DNA of 64,000 nt from Sphingosinicella sp. (lineage in GTDB: Bacteria; Pseudomonadota; Alphaproteobacteria; Sphingomonadales; Sphingomonadaceae), in NCBI RefSeq assembly GCF_013911755.1, contig NZ_JACESP010000001.1:62001-126000 (forward strand), given 5' to 3'. The notes beneath the pieces were generated by a model that was not told where the DNA came from, did not search any database, and saw only the letters and a program-made list of their open reading frames with translations. The position numbers were made by a program, and so were the translations under genes. Of this stretch, positions 43,825-53,242 are shown piece after piece. Every line of letters starts with the position of its first letter. The first letter of the stretch is position 1.

Positions 43825-44866
43825 TCAGGTAACCACCTTCGAGGAAGCGGGCCACTTCGTCCGCCGCCGGATGGTCCATCGCCTTGTATTTCGCGCGCAG
43901 CGCCGTGCAGCGCTCGCCCGGAATGCGGTCGAGCCCGCTGTCGTTCAGGGTGAGCAGATCGGTTTCGAGCGCAGCGGCGAGGTCGCTACCGTAGCATTGC
44001 CGCGCGGCTTCGAGGAACGCGGCGGCATAGCGATAGGCGTCGCCTTGCGCATAGCTCATCGCCAGCGTGATCGCGGGCGCGAGCGTCAGCCGCGGCTGCA
44101 GCGCGGGGTTGATCGCGTGTCCTGCCACGCTCTCCGCGATGCCATGCCGCCCGGTGAAGGCGCGCAGATGTAGGAAGCGCGACATGCGCGGACCGTCGTT
44201 GACGGGGTAATTGTCCCACAGCACCGGCCTGCGGCGGAGCTGCTCTGACACGCCGTCCAGGTGCCCGCGCGTGAACTCGCGGCTGCACACCTCCTCGCCG
44301 GTCCAGAACACGTCCACTGCGGGATCGAGCAGGCGGCCGAGGTCTTCCAGATAATGCGCGGGCCGCGCGCCGAACACGCGGTCGAGCACGGGGTCGTCGC
44401 TATAGTAGCTCGGGCACATCAGCACGCGCGCGGGCAGGGTGCTCGCCGCGTGATGCACGATCGCGGCCTGCGTTTCGGCAAGGTCCGGAACGTCGCCGTG
44501 CATGTCATCGAAGAGGATCGCAACGATGTCCGGGCGGAGCGCGCCCAAGGCTTTTAGCCGCGCTGTGAGCGCCGCCTTGCCTGCACCGCTCCAGTCGTTG
44601 TGAAGCTCGTAGGGGGTCAGGCCGATGCCGAAAGCGACGCCCGCGTTGCGGCAGGCATCCGCGAAATGCGCCAGAGCCTCCATCGTTTCGGCGGGGTGGT
44701 CCTCCTGCCATTGGCGGCGCAGGTAAGCGTCCCCCTTCGGGGCGTAGATGAAGAACGAGAAACCGTGCGGGGCGAGACTGCGCATGACATGCTCGCGGTC
44801 CGCCCATGTCCAAGGCTCTCCGAAATAGCCTTCGATGAGGCCGAGCGGCGGTGTCGTTCCGGTCAT
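43796..44866 (-). CDS. GH84-like beta-N-acetylglucosaminidase (O-GlcNAcase family), cytosolic
   Basis: A 356-residue TIM-barrel hydrolase matching GH84. Seen: GLIEGYFGEPWTWADR (9-24), FFIYAPKGDAYLRRQW (38-53), and the catalytic aspartate pair Asp120-Asp121 in ILFDDMHGD, all hallmarks of the family. No signal peptide is present and only the catalytic core is encoded; many GH84 proteins are larger. It would cleave N-acetylglucosaminides, including O-GlcNAc-modified glycans. ATG 44866. It is divergent from chrA; no other glycan genes adjoin it. Confidence 0.85.
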   Translation of the reverse strand: MTGTTPPLGLIEGYFGEPWTWADREHVMRSLAPHGFSFFIYAPKGDAYLRRQWQEDHPAETMEALAHFADACRNAGVAFGIGLTPYELHNDWSGAGKAALTARLKALGALRPDIVAILFDDMHGDVPDLAETQAAIVHHAASTLPARVLMCPSYYSDDPVLDRVFGARPAHYLEDLGRLLDPAVDVFWTGEEVCSREFTRGHLDGVSEQLRRRPVLWDNYPVNDGPRMSRFLHLRAFTGRHGIAESVAGHAINPALQPRLTLAPAITLAMSYAQGDAYRYAAAFLEAARQCYGSDLAAALETDLLTLNDSGLDRIPGERCTALRAKYKAMDHPAADEVARFLEGGYLITGEAVQTQ

Positions 44867-44932
44867 GGCGGGACCCGTGTAGCGGCTTTCGAAAGGATGG
44901 CAAAGGCGAGGGGGGCGTGCGACAGAAGCGGC

Positions 44933-46231
44933 GTGAGCGAGCCCGTCCCCTCCGTTTCGTTTTCGGAAGCCGTGCGCGTCTGGGCGCGGATCGGCGTGCT
45001 GTCGTTCGGCGGCCCGGCGGCGCAGATCGCGCTGATGCACCGGATGCTCGTCGATGAGAAGAAATGGGTGGGCGAGGCGCAGTTCCTGCACGCGCTCAAC
45101 TTCTGCATGTTGCTGCCGGGGCCGGAGGCGCAGCAACTCGCGACCTATGTGGGCTGGCTGCTGCACGGCGTGCGCGGCGGGCTCGTCGCGGGGCTGCTGT
45201 TCATCCTGCCGGGGATGCTCGTCATGCTCGGCCTTTCGGTGCTCTACGTCACGCTCGGGCAGGTGCCGGCGGTGGAAGGGCTGCTCTTTGGCCTCAAGGC
45301 AGCGGTGCTGATCATCGTCGCGGAGGCGCTCGAACGGGTTGGCCGCCGTGCGCTCGGTTCGGGCGTCGCCCGGCTGCTCGCCGTGCTGGCGTTCGCGGCG
45401 CTGTTCCTGTTCGGCGTGCCGTTTCCGGTCGTCGTGCTTGCAGCGGGCCTGATCGGCTACGTCGCCGGGCGGCGCGGCTCCGAACTGTTCGCGCGGGCAC
45501 CGGGAGATACCGCGCTCGACACAGCGCCGCGCCGCAGTTCGCCGCTTGCGATCGTCAGCCTCGCCGTCCTCTGGTTCGCGCCGCTCGGCCTGCTGTGGCT
45601 GCTGCTGCCGGGCAGCGTCTATACGGAGATCGCGCGCTTTTTCTCGTGGCTCGCGGTCATCACCTTCGGCGGTGCCTATGCGGTGCTCTCCTACATGGCC
45701 GACGTCGTTGTCGGCAGTTTCGGCTGGATGCGTCCGCACGAGATGATGGACGCGCTCGGCCTTGCCGAAACCACGCCGGGCCCGCTGATCCTCGTCACGC
45801 AGTTCGTCGGCTTCCTTGCGGCGTGGCGCGAGGGCGGCGGTTCGGTCGGCGCGGGAGTCCTCGGCGCGCTGCTCACGACATGGGTGACGTTCGCGCCCTG
45901 CTTCCTCTGGATCTTCGCGGGTGCGCCCTACATCGAGCGGCTACGCGGCAATCGCGCGCTCGCAAGCGCGCTTGGGGCGATCACGGCGGCGGTTGTGGGC
46001 GTCATCGCCAATCTCGGCCTCTGGTTCGCGGTGCATTTCCTCTTCGCGCGCACCGTGCGTCTCGATGCCGGGCCGTTCGACGCCGCGCTGCCGGACTGGG
46101 CGAGCCTCGACGTTGCCGCGCTGGCGCTCACGGTGGTGCTCGGCGCCATCGCGTGGCGCTGGAAGATCGGCATCGGCCCGCTGTTGCTGATCGGCATCGG
46201 CCTCGGCTTTGCCGTGAGGGTGGTGCTTTAG
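44933..46231 (+). CDS. chrA: Chromate transporter ChrA (two-domain)
   Basis: A 432-residue membrane protein of the long-chain chromate-resistance (LCHR) type, with two homologous CHR halves: the first starts FSEAVRVWARIGVLSFGGPAAQIALMHR and the second has SWLAVITFGGAYAVLSYMADVVV, TTPGPLILVTQFVGFLAA. It likely exports chromate in exchange for or along with protons. I choose GTG 44933 (VSEPVPSVSF), which resembles typical ChrA starts; ATG 44897 is an alternative with a ribosome binding site too close to it. No chrB regulator adjoins it. Confidence 0.87.
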   Translation: MSEPVPSVSFSEAVRVWARIGVLSFGGPAAQIALMHRMLVDEKKWVGEAQFLHALNFCMLLPGPEAQQLATYVGWLLHGVRGGLVAGLLFILPGMLVMLGLSVLYVTLGQVPAVEGLLFGLKAAVLIIVAEALERVGRRALGSGVARLLAVLAFAALFLFGVPFPVVVLAAGLIGYVAGRRGSELFARAPGDTALDTAPRRSSPLAIVSLAVLWFAPLGLLWLLLPGSVYTEIARFFSWLAVITFGGAYAVLSYMADVVVGSFGWMRPHEMMDALGLAETTPGPLILVTQFVGFLAAWREGGGSVGAGVLGALLTTWVTFAPCFLWIFAGAPYIERLRGNRALASALGAITAAVVGVIANLGLWFAVHFLFARTVRLDAGPFDAALPDWASLDVAALALTVVLGAIAWRWKIGIGPLLLIGIGLGFAVRVVL

Positions 46232-46270
46232 GAATCGACCCTGCCGACCGGCGGCGATATAGCGCCGGAC

Positions 46271-46969
46271 ATGCGCAGCCTGATCTCTTTCATTCTGCTG
46301 CTCGCCGCGCCCGCCATCGCGCAGGAGGCGGCGGACGTGCCGGGTGTTCCTGCCGAATGGTTCGCCGCGAAGGAGAGTGCCGCCGCGGCGCGCGCGCCCG
46401 ATCTCGGTGCGCTCGAACCGGAAGTGCTCGACCGCGCCCGCTGGTCGACGACGACGCAGGCCTGCAAGGCGCTGACCCGCGCCGAGCCCTACGGGCTTCA
46501 GCCTGCCACGGCCGACCGGCTGGTGAGCGAGGGGCTGAAGGCGGGGGCATTCGTCGGCGCGTGGACGTTCTATGCGCGCACCGACTGCGCCGAAACGCCG
46601 CTGCTGCGCTACCTCTACATCGCCGAAAGCGACGGGCGGAATCTGTTGCTCGTCGTCAATCGCGGCGAAGCGATCTCGACGCCGAGCCAGATGCGCGAGA
46701 CAAGTAAGCTTGCGGCGAAGGCCGCCTGGGACCGCGCGAAGCAGCAGCAGCCCACGTGCGAGGTGACGAGCGTCGGGATGCGCCAGACGCGGATTGCGGC
46801 GACGGACGGCGATCTTTCGCCCATGCAGTTCGGCACGCGCTTCGTGGGCGGCTGGAGCGAGGCGTGGGACTTTGTGGCTTGCGGTCGCCGCGCGACCGTG
46901 ACAGTCCGATTTGAAGCCGATGGCAAGGGCGGCGCTTCCGCGCGCGTGACGGACGTCACGCTGTCCTGA
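46271..46969 (+). CDS. Secreted protein of unknown function
   Basis: A 232-residue protein with a clear signal peptide ([18 protein letters not shown]). The mature part contains four to five cysteines (C65, C106-region, C162 and C204-region) that could form disulfides, with mixed alpha/beta pattern ([32 protein letters not shown]). No known domain is recognised. It lies 39 bp after chrA and 29 bp before methylmalonyl-CoA mutase on the same strand, but nothing ties it to either. Confidence 0.65.
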   Translation: MRSLISFILLLAAPAIAQEAADVPGVPAEWFAAKESAAAARAPDLGALEPEVLDRARWSTTTQACKALTRAEPYGLQPATADRLVSEGLKAGAFVGAWTFYARTDCAETPLLRYLYIAESDGRNLLLVVNRGEAISTPSQMRETSKLAAKAAWDRAKQQQPTCEVTSVGMRQTRIAATDGDLSPMQFGTRFVGGWSEAWDFVACGRRATVTVRFEADGKGGASARVTDVTLS

Positions 46970-46998
46970 GCCGGACGCCGGGGATTACGGAGAGTTTG

Positions 46999-49155
46999 AT
47001 GACGGACAAGCCGACGCTGGACGCCTGGAAGGCGCTCGCCGACAAGGAAGTGAAGGGCAAGAGCCTCGACTGGCCGACGCCCGAGGGCATCACCGTGAAG
47101 CCGCTCTACACGGCGGAAGATGTCACGGTCGATCCCGGCCTGCCCGGCTTCGCGCCGTTCACGCGCGGCGTGCGCGCCTCGATGTACGCGGGCCGTCCGT
47201 GGACGATCCGGCAATATGCTGGCTTCTCCACGGCCGAAGAATCGAACGCCTTCTACCGCCGCAACCTCGCCGCCGGGCAGAAGGGCCTGTCGGTGGCCTT
47301 CGACCTCGCCACGCACCGGGGCTATGATTCGGATCACCCGCGCGTCGTCGGCGATGTCGGCAAGGCGGGTGTCGCGATCGATTCGGTCGAGGACATGAAG
47401 ATCCTGTTCGACGGCATCCCGCTCGATCAGATGTCCGTGTCGATGACGATGAACGGCGCGGTGATCCCCATCCTCGCCTTCTTCATCGTTGCGGGCGAGG
47501 AGCAGGGCGTCGACCGCAAGCTGCTCGACGGGACCATCCAGAACGACATCCTCAAGGAGTTCATGGTCCGCAACACCTACATCTACCCGCCCGAGCCCTC
47601 GATGCGGATCATTTCCGACATCTTCGGCTACACCTCGCGGGAGATGCCGAAGTTCAACAGCATCTCGATTTCCGGCTATCACATGCAGGAAGCCGGCGCG
47701 ACGCAGGTGCAGGAACTCGCCTTCACCATCGCGGACGGCGCGGAATACGTGCGCTACGGCGTGGCTTCGGGGCTCGATATCGACAAGTTCGCGGGGCGCC
47801 TGTCGTTCTTCTTCGCCATCGGCATGAACTTCTTCATGGAAATCGCGAAGCTGCGCGCCGCGCGCGTGCTCTGGCACCGGGTGATGACGAACCTCGGCGC
47901 AAAGGACGAGCGCTCGAAGATGCTGCGCACGCATTGCCAGACTTCCGGCGTGTCGCTGACCGAGCAGGACCCCTACAACAACGTCATCCGCACGACGATC
48001 GAGGCGATGGCCGCGATGCTGGGCGGCACGCAGTCGCTCCACACCAATGCGCTTGATGAGGCGATCGCGCTGCCCACCGATTTCTCGGCCCGCATCGCGC
48101 GCAACACGCAGATCGTCATCCAGGAAGAGACGGGGATGACGAAGGTCGTCGATCCGCTCGGCGGCTCTTACTATGTCGAGGCGCTGACGCAGGACCTCGT
48201 CGATAAGGCGTGGGAGATCATCGAGCGTGTCGAGGCCGAAGGCGGCATGGCGAAGGCCGTGGCGGCGGGCTGGCCCAAGGCGATGATCGAAGAGGCCGCC
48301 GCCGCGCGTCAGGCGCGCGTGGACCGGGCCGAAGACGTCATCGTCGGTGTCAACAAATACCGCCTCGCCAATGAAGACCTTCTGGAGACGCTCGAAGTCG
48401 ACAACGACAAGGTCCGTCAGGGCCAGATCGCGCGTATCAACGCCGTGAAGGCGTCGCGCGACGAGGCGGCCTGCCGCGCCGCGCTCGATGCACTGCGCGA
48501 TGGTGCCGCGAAGCCTTCGAGCATCGAGAACAACCTCCTCGCGCTCGCCGTCGAAGCCGCGCGCGCCCGCGCCACGCTCGGCGAGATTTCCTCCGCGATG
48601 GAAGAGAGTTTCCAGCGTTATGGGACGACGCCGACACCCGTGAAAGGCGTCTACGCGGCGCCCTACAAGGGCGACAGACGCTGGGAGCAGGTGGTGGACG
48701 GCGTGAAGGCGGTCGAGCGCCGCTTGGGGCGCAAGCCGAAGCTTCTCGTCGCCAAGATGGGGCAGGACGGGCACGATCGGGGCGCCAACGTCATCGCGTC
48801 GGCCTTCGGCGACATGGGTTTCGACGTTGTATCAGGCCCACTCTTCCAGACCCCCGAGGAAACCGTCGTGCTGGCGCTCGAAAGCGCCGTTGACGTCGTG
48901 GGAGCCTCGTCGCTCGCTGCGGGACACAAGACGCTGATCCCGGAACTGATCCGAGGCCTGCGGGAAAACGGCCGCAGCGACATCAAGGTGATCGCGGGCG
49001 GTGTCATCCCGCCTCAGGACTACGACTTCCTGCGCGATGCCGGCGTGCAAGGCATCTACGGCCCGGGCACCAACGTCGTCGAGTGCGCGGCGGATGTGCT
49101 GCGCCTGCTCGGCCACAACATGCCGCCCGCCGGAATGTCCGAAGCGGCGGAGTAA
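46999..49155 (+). CDS. scpA: Methylmalonyl-CoA mutase (single-chain, B12-dependent)
   Basis: A 718-residue mutase converting methylmalonyl-CoA to succinyl-CoA. The N-terminal TIM-barrel part (about 1-560) shows [24 protein letters not shown] and [17 protein letters not shown]; the C-terminal B12-binding domain (about 585-715) has the DGHDRG motif with the cobalt-ligating His and [19 protein letters not shown] 46999. It covers propionate and odd-chain or branched-chain catabolism, and fits the HMG-CoA lyase and acyl-CoA dehydrogenase genes elsewhere in the window. The chaperone MeaB, epimerase and propionyl-CoA carboxylase are not adjacent. Confidence 0.95.
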   Translation: MTDKPTLDAWKALADKEVKGKSLDWPTPEGITVKPLYTAEDVTVDPGLPGFAPFTRGVRASMYAGRPWTIRQYAGFSTAEESNAFYRRNLAAGQKGLSVAFDLATHRGYDSDHPRVVGDVGKAGVAIDSVEDMKILFDGIPLDQMSVSMTMNGAVIPILAFFIVAGEEQGVDRKLLDGTIQNDILKEFMVRNTYIYPPEPSMRIISDIFGYTSREMPKFNSISISGYHMQEAGATQVQELAFTIADGAEYVRYGVASGLDIDKFAGRLSFFFAIGMNFFMEIAKLRAARVLWHRVMTNLGAKDERSKMLRTHCQTSGVSLTEQDPYNNVIRTTIEAMAAMLGGTQSLHTNALDEAIALPTDFSARIARNTQIVIQEETGMTKVVDPLGGSYYVEALTQDLVDKAWEIIERVEAEGGMAKAVAAGWPKAMIEEAAAARQARVDRAEDVIVGVNKYRLANEDLLETLEVDNDKVRQGQIARINAVKASRDEAACRAALDALRDGAAKPSSIENNLLALAVEAARARATLGEISSAMEESFQRYGTTPTPVKGVYAAPYKGDRRWEQVVDGVKAVERRLGRKPKLLVAKMGQDGHDRGANVIASAFGDMGFDVVSGPLFQTPEETVVLALESAVDVVGASSLAAGHKTLIPELIRGLRENGRSDIKVIAGGVIPPQDYDFLRDAGVQGIYGPGTNVVECAADVLRLLGHNMPPAGMSEAAE

Positions 49156-49159
49156 GGTT

Positions 49160-50278
49160 TCAGCGCTGGGTGGCGGGTTTCCGCCGCCCCACGATGATGC
49201 CTGCAAGCCCGAAGCCGAGCAGCGCGAATATGCCTGACATCGGCGGTTTCAGGGCCATTTCCGCGAAGGCCGCGGCATCCGAAAAATGGCTGGCCGGTGC
49301 GGCCTTGCCGTTCACCGTCGCGTTCCCCGACGCTGCGACGACGCGGCCCCGCTCCGCGATCATCTCGTTGTCGGAAAGCGTCCCGGTGTTGGCGGGCGCC
49401 GAGCGGTTGGCGAAGAACGTCACGGTGCCCGGCGCGCGATTCACGAAGCGGTTGCCGTACACGCGCACGGGCCCGGGCGGATTCGCGTAGCTGCCGCCCT
49501 TTTGCATCTCGAAGCCATAGGCGATCGCTGTGCAGCAATTGTCGGGGCGAGGGCCTTTCACGAGGAGGTTATCGGCGATCGTGGCCGCGCCGCCCTCCGG
49601 CAGATCGATGAGGTAGGAGGCCGAGCCGTTCGTGTCGTCGATCCGATTTCCCGTAATCCGCGTATCGAGCGCGCGGGATTTGATGTAATGGCCGCGCGCA
49701 CCGCGCTCGAACGTCGATCCCGTCACCACCAGCCGTGCGATGCCGTTCGCATAAACAGCATGGCCCACGCGGTCCGGCGCGCGGCTTGCCGTCTCCGTGA
49801 AGCGCGAACGGCGCACGGTCAGCACGCTTCCATCCACGCTGTTCGCAAGGATTCCCATCTCGTTCCCGATAAAGCGGGTGTCGGCCACGGTGAGGTTGCG
49901 CCCTTCGGCCCGAATTCCCGCGCCGTTGCCGTCCGCGGCGCGGGCGCCTTCGAACGTGAGTCCCGTGATCGTCGCGTCATCGCCGGAAATGACGAACAGG
50001 CCCTTGCCGCCGACCGCTTCGCCGCCCACCACGACGCTGCCGGGCAGCGCGTCTGCCGCGGCACGGATGGTGAGGCCGTCGGCATGGAAGCGCGCGCCCT
50101 CGTAGAGCCCGGGGGCGAGGACGATCGTATCGCCGGCCTTGGCATCGCGCGCCGCTTCGGTGAGCGTCGCATAGGCGCCGTTTCCGCCGACCGCGAGCGT
50201 TGCCGCCGATGCGCCGGCCGATTCGGTCGCGAGGGCCGCTGCCAGAGCGAATCGAAGTGTCATGTTCGCCAACCTCAT
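49160..50278 (-). CDS. Secreted right-handed beta-helix protein with C-terminal membrane anchor
   Basis: A 372-residue protein: signal peptide (MTLRFALAAALATESAGASA), a parallel beta-helix of repeated GN/N/D-rich coils (for example GNEMGILANSVDGSVLTVRRSRF, VTGSTFERGARGHY), and a C-terminal hydrophobic helix MSGIFALLGFGLAGIIVG followed by RRKPATQR. The tail has the length and basic end of a sorting anchor (PEP-CTERM-like) but lacks the PEP motif. Starts at 50278 (AAGG upstream) or 50263. It may be a pectate-lyase-fold enzyme or binding protein; active-site residues are not identifiable. Confidence 0.75.
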   Translation of the reverse strand: MRLANMTLRFALAAALATESAGASAATLAVGGNGAYATLTEAARDAKAGDTIVLAPGLYEGARFHADGLTIRAAADALPGSVVVGGEAVGGKGLFVISGDDATITGLTFEGARAADGNGAGIRAEGRNLTVADTRFIGNEMGILANSVDGSVLTVRRSRFTETASRAPDRVGHAVYANGIARLVVTGSTFERGARGHYIKSRALDTRITGNRIDDTNGSASYLIDLPEGGAATIADNLLVKGPRPDNCCTAIAYGFEMQKGGSYANPPGPVRVYGNRFVNRAPGTVTFFANRSAPANTGTLSDNEMIAERGRVVAASGNATVNGKAAPASHFSDAAAFAEMALKPPMSGIFALLGFGLAGIIVGRRKPATQR

Positions 50279-50393
50279 TGCCGCCTTGCCGCGCGATGCC
50301 CCCGCTCGCGCCGGCCGCTCATGCCCTGCAAATGATGACGGTTTCAATCGCGCCCCTTTCGAAAGCCGGGTAGAGCGCGTGGCATACGGGACA

Positions 50394-51005
50394 TTACGCA
50401 CCCGTCCCGTGCCGAGCGCGTTTCCAGCGCTGTGCATAGTGTACGGCCGAAACGATCGTCAGGAAAGTTGCTGCAATCATCAGGGCTTGCAGCAGAAGTG
50501 GTGATTTGAGCGCGGGCGACAGCGGTAGCAGGATCAGCGCCACGAGCAGCATCTGCACGGCGTTCCCCGCCTTCCCGAACGGGCCGGGGCGCAACTCATC
50601 GGCGTGCCCACGCGCGCGGGCCCAGACGCTTGCGGCGAGCACCAAGCTCTCGCGTACCGCGACGACGAGTGCGAACCAGTCCGGCAGCAGCCCCGTCCAC
50701 CACAGGAGCGCGATGGCCGTGCCGACGAGCAGCTTGTCGGCAATCGGGTCCATCAGCCGCCCGAACGTCGTGATGACATTCCACCGCCGCGCGATCCAGC
50801 CGTCCACGGCATCGGTGACGGCAGCGACGGCGAAGAGGATGCCTGCGCGCGTCAGGTCGCCCGAAATCAGGTACAGCGCCATCGGCGCCACAAGGAGCAG
50901 CCGGAAGATGGTGAGCAGATTGGGAATGTTGATAGGGCGCCTCCCATGCTGTTTTGGTCGCCAGTCTCGTTCGTACACGATAGACGAGGCATGAACGCCT
51001 TGCAC
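50394..51005 (-). CDS. CDP-alcohol phosphatidyltransferase (PgsA-like)
   Basis: A 203-residue membrane enzyme with the complete CDP-alcohol phosphotransferase motif D-G-x2-A-R-x8-G-x3-D-x3-D, running from DGWIARR to GRLMDPIAD. Substrate choice is not readable, but phosphatidylglycerophosphate synthase (PgsA) is the usual role for this size. The start is uncertain: GTG 51005 gives 203 residues, with no clear ribosome binding site; the first conserved part is INIPNLLTIFRLLL. It is divergent from the gene at 51035, and lies upstream of the beta-helix gene (115 bp) on the same strand. Confidence 0.83.
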   Translation of the reverse strand: MQGVHASSIVYERDWRPKQHGRRPINIPNLLTIFRLLLVAPMALYLISGDLTRAGILFAVAAVTDAVDGWIARRWNVITTFGRLMDPIADKLLVGTAIALLWWTGLLPDWFALVVAVRESLVLAASVWARARGHADELRPGPFGKAGNAVQMLLVALILLPLSPALKSPLLLQALMIAATFLTIVSAVHYAQRWKRARHGTGA

Positions 51006-51034
51006 GCCCGTGCCCGGCCCTTGTGGAGGAAACC

Positions 51035-51454
51035 ATGTTCCTGAAGCTCAGCGAAACCGTTTCGGTCGCGCCGCAGATCACGGCTGCCGATGTCGGCGCC
51101 GCGAAGGCGGCGGGCTTCACCGCGATCATCAACAACCGGCCGGATGGCGAAGCGCCCGATCAGCCCCCGGGTGAGACGATCGCGGCGGCGGCGGCGGCCG
51201 AAGGGCTCGCTTACGCCTATATCCCGATGTCGCACGGCGGCATCACGCCTGACATGATCGAAGCCGTGCGCAAGGCGCTCGAAGGCCAGAACACGCTGAT
51301 GTTTTGCCGTTCGGGCACGCGCTCGACGATGCTGTGGGGCCTTGCCGAAGCATCGGCGGGCAAGGATGCCGATGCGCTTGCAGAGGCTGCGCGCGCCGCG
51401 GGATACGACCTGTCGCCGATCTATGGCGTCATGCAGCAGATGGCTGCGCGGTAA
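51035..51454 (+). CDS. TIGR01244-type sulfur transferase / phosphatase-like protein
   Basis: A 139-residue protein of the DUF442/TIGR01244 family. ATG 51035 has GGAGGA upstream. The cysteine-phosphatase-like P-loop FCRSGTRST (C-x4-R) and the preceding ITAADVGAAKAAGFTAIINNRPDGE block are typical. The family is described as beta-lactamase-hydrolase-like phosphatase or sulfur carrier; activity is unproven. It precedes a small membrane gene and a sterol-desaturase-like gene in the same direction. Confidence 0.83.
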   Translation: MFLKLSETVSVAPQITAADVGAAKAAGFTAIINNRPDGEAPDQPPGETIAAAAAAEGLAYAYIPMSHGGITPDMIEAVRKALEGQNTLMFCRSGTRSTMLWGLAEASAGKDADALAEAARAAGYDLSPIYGVMQQMAAR

Positions 51455-51458
51455 CGTC

Positions 51459-51851
51459 ATGCTGGGCCAGACGCTGATCTCGATCGGCGGCATCGCGCTC
51501 GTGGTCCTGCTGGCGCGCTGGCTTGGCGCGCAGCGTCTGGCGGCAGGCCTTGATGCAAAGGCGGCGGCCGATCTCGCCGAGTTCACGCTTGCCGGGTTCG
51601 TGGCGGAGGATGTCGCGGTCGGCGCAGACGGCGGCGCGCTGGTTTCGGGGCAGGGCGGGCGCTTCGCGCTCATCAAACCGCACGGATCGCACTGGGCGGT
51701 GCGCGGGCTCGCCGCGCCGGTGCAGGTGACTGTCGAAAGCGCTGACTTGATCGTGGAGAGCGGTGATCCCATGTTCGGCGCGGTTCGCCTGCGGATCGGT
51801 GCGGAAGCGGCGGAAACGCTTGCCGCGCGGTTGCGGGCACAGGCTGGATAA
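51459..51851 (+). CDS. Small membrane-anchored protein, unknown
   Basis: A 130-residue protein starting at ATG 51459, 5 bp after the previous stop. One N-terminal hydrophobic segment (LISIGGIALVVLLARWLG, about 6-23), then a soluble beta-rich domain (VAEDVAVGADGGALVSGQ, RFALIKPHGSHWAVRGL) of unrecognised family. No catalytic motif. Six bp separate it from the sterol-desaturase-like gene, so it is probably co-transcribed and co-functional with it. Confidence 0.6.
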   Translation: MLGQTLISIGGIALVVLLARWLGAQRLAAGLDAKAAADLAEFTLAGFVAEDVAVGADGGALVSGQGGRFALIKPHGSHWAVRGLAAPVQVTVESADLIVESGDPMFGAVRLRIGAEAAETLAARLRAQAG

Positions 51852-51856
51852 GATCG

Positions 51857-52762
51857 ATGGACTTGCCCGATCCCGTTGCGCTCGCCATTCCGGCGTTCAT
51901 CCTGCTGATGGTGGCGGAGGTGCTCTGGATTCGCTTCGGCGGACGCGGCGAGTATGAGTGGCGCGATACCGCCACCTCGCTCGTCATGGGCTTCGGCAGC
52001 ACGATCGCCGGCCTTATCACAGGCGGCGCAGTGATCGCGGCGGCCTACTGGCTGCATCAGTTCGCGATTGTCGACCTTGGCTGGCACTGGTGGGTGTTCG
52101 CGCTCTGCATTCTGGCGGACGACCTCGCCTACTATGTGTTCCACCGGAGCGCGCACCGCGTTCGCTGGTTCTGGGCCGCGCACGTCATCCACCATTCGAG
52201 CCAGCATTATAATCTCTCCACGGCGCTCCGGCAGACGTGGACGGGCTTCATCGCGCTCGCCTTCATCTTCCGGATGCCGCTGTTCCTCGTCTTCGATCCG
52301 GCGATGGTGCTGTTCGCTTCCGCGATCAACCTCGTCTACCAGTTCTGGATTCATACGGAGGTTGTCGGCCGGATGCCGCGCTGGTTCGAGGCGGTGATGA
52401 ATACGCCCTCGCACCACCGCGTCCACCACGCGACGAACCCGCGCTATCTCGACAAGAACTACGCGGGCATGTTCATCATCTGGGACAGGATGTTCGGCAC
52501 GTTCGAGCCCGAGCGCGACGACGAACCCTGCCGCTACGGCATCGTGAAGAACCTCGGCAGCTTCAATGTGTTCTGGACGGCGTTCCACGAATGGATCGGA
52601 ATCGCGAAGGACGTGTGGCACGCGCCAACGTGGGCCGCGCGCTGGAACTACATGGTGAAGCCGCCGGGCTGGAGCCACGATGGCAGCCGCGACACGTCGG
52701 AGACGATCAAGGCGCGCTGGGCAGAGCGGCAGGCACGGCTTGTGGCTGAGCCCGCCGAATGA
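51857..52762 (+). CDS. Sterol desaturase / fatty acid hydroxylase-like membrane protein
   Basis: A 301-residue diiron membrane oxygenase of the ERG3/FA-hydroxylase superfamily. The three histidine boxes are intact: HRSAH, HHSSQHYN (HHxxxH) and HHRVHH, placed between four hydrophobic segments. The substrate may be a sterol-like lipid, a hopanoid or a carotenoid; sphingomonads use related enzymes in carotenoid and lipid hydroxylation. Its stop overlaps the ATG of arfB. ATG 51857. Confidence 0.88.
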   Translation: MDLPDPVALAIPAFILLMVAEVLWIRFGGRGEYEWRDTATSLVMGFGSTIAGLITGGAVIAAAYWLHQFAIVDLGWHWWVFALCILADDLAYYVFHRSAHRVRWFWAAHVIHHSSQHYNLSTALRQTWTGFIALAFIFRMPLFLVFDPAMVLFASAINLVYQFWIHTEVVGRMPRWFEAVMNTPSHHRVHHATNPRYLDKNYAGMFIIWDRMFGTFEPERDDEPCRYGIVKNLGSFNVFWTAFHEWIGIAKDVWHAPTWAARWNYMVKPPGWSHDGSRDTSETIKARWAERQARLVAEPAE

Positions 52763-53178
52763 TCTCCATCGGGCGCGGGCTCGCGATCGATCCGTCCGAG
52801 ATCACGCTCAGCTTCATCCGCGCGAGCGGCCCCGGCGGCCAGAACGTCAACAAGGTTTCGACCGCGGTAGAGCTGCGCTTCGATCTCGCGCGTTCGCCGT
52901 CGTTGCCCGAGGCGGTGAAGCGCCGGGCCGCGCGGCTTGCGGGGCGGCGGTTGACGCTGGAGGGGGTGATCGTGCTGCGCGCCGATCGTTTTCGCACGCA
53001 GGAGATGAACCGCGAGGATGCGGAGGCGCGTCTCGTCGCGCTGCTCTCGGAAGCCGCCGTGCCGCCGACCCCGCGTGTCAAGACGAAGCCGGGCAAGGCA
53101 GCGAAGGCGCGGCGCACCGACGCCAAGACCGGGCGCGGCAAGGTGAAGGCGCTGCGCCGAAAGCCTTCGGATATCTGA
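52759..53178 (+). CDS. arfB: Alternative ribosome-rescue factor ArfB (peptidyl-tRNA hydrolase)
   Basis: A 139-residue release-factor-like protein. The GGQ motif is in ASGPGGQNVNKVSTAVELRF, and the C-terminal tail is basic and unstructured (KPGKAAKARRTDAKTGRGKVKALRRK), the part that enters the ribosomal mRNA channel. It frees ribosomes stalled at mRNA ends. ATG 52759 overlaps the desaturase stop (ATGA). Length matches E. coli ArfB (140). A terminator follows it. Confidence 0.92.
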   Translation: MISIGRGLAIDPSEITLSFIRASGPGGQNVNKVSTAVELRFDLARSPSLPEAVKRRAARLAGRRLTLEGVIVLRADRFRTQEMNREDAEARLVALLSEAAVPPTPRVKTKPGKAAKARRTDAKTGRGKVKALRRKPSDI

Positions 53179-53191
53179 TCCGAAAAGGAGA

Positions 53192-53230
53192 GGGGCGGCG
53201 TGGTCGCCCACACCGCCCCGGGATTTTACG
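53192..53230. terminator. Probable bidirectional terminator between arfB and amtB
   Basis: GGGGCGGCGTGG at 53192-53203 pairs with CCACACCGCCCC at 53208-53219 (one mismatch, 4-nt loop), followed on the plus strand by GGGATTTTACG. It lies between the convergent ends of arfB and amtB, so it could stop both. Confidence 0.55.
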
Positions 53231-53242
53231 CAGGTACTGAAC

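Noticed and set aside
43796-45739. Long minus-strand open frame extending the GH84 gene
   Set aside because: The N-terminal part is antisense to chrA and has shadow composition; the GH84 family start MTGTTPPLGLIEG at 44866 is the real one.
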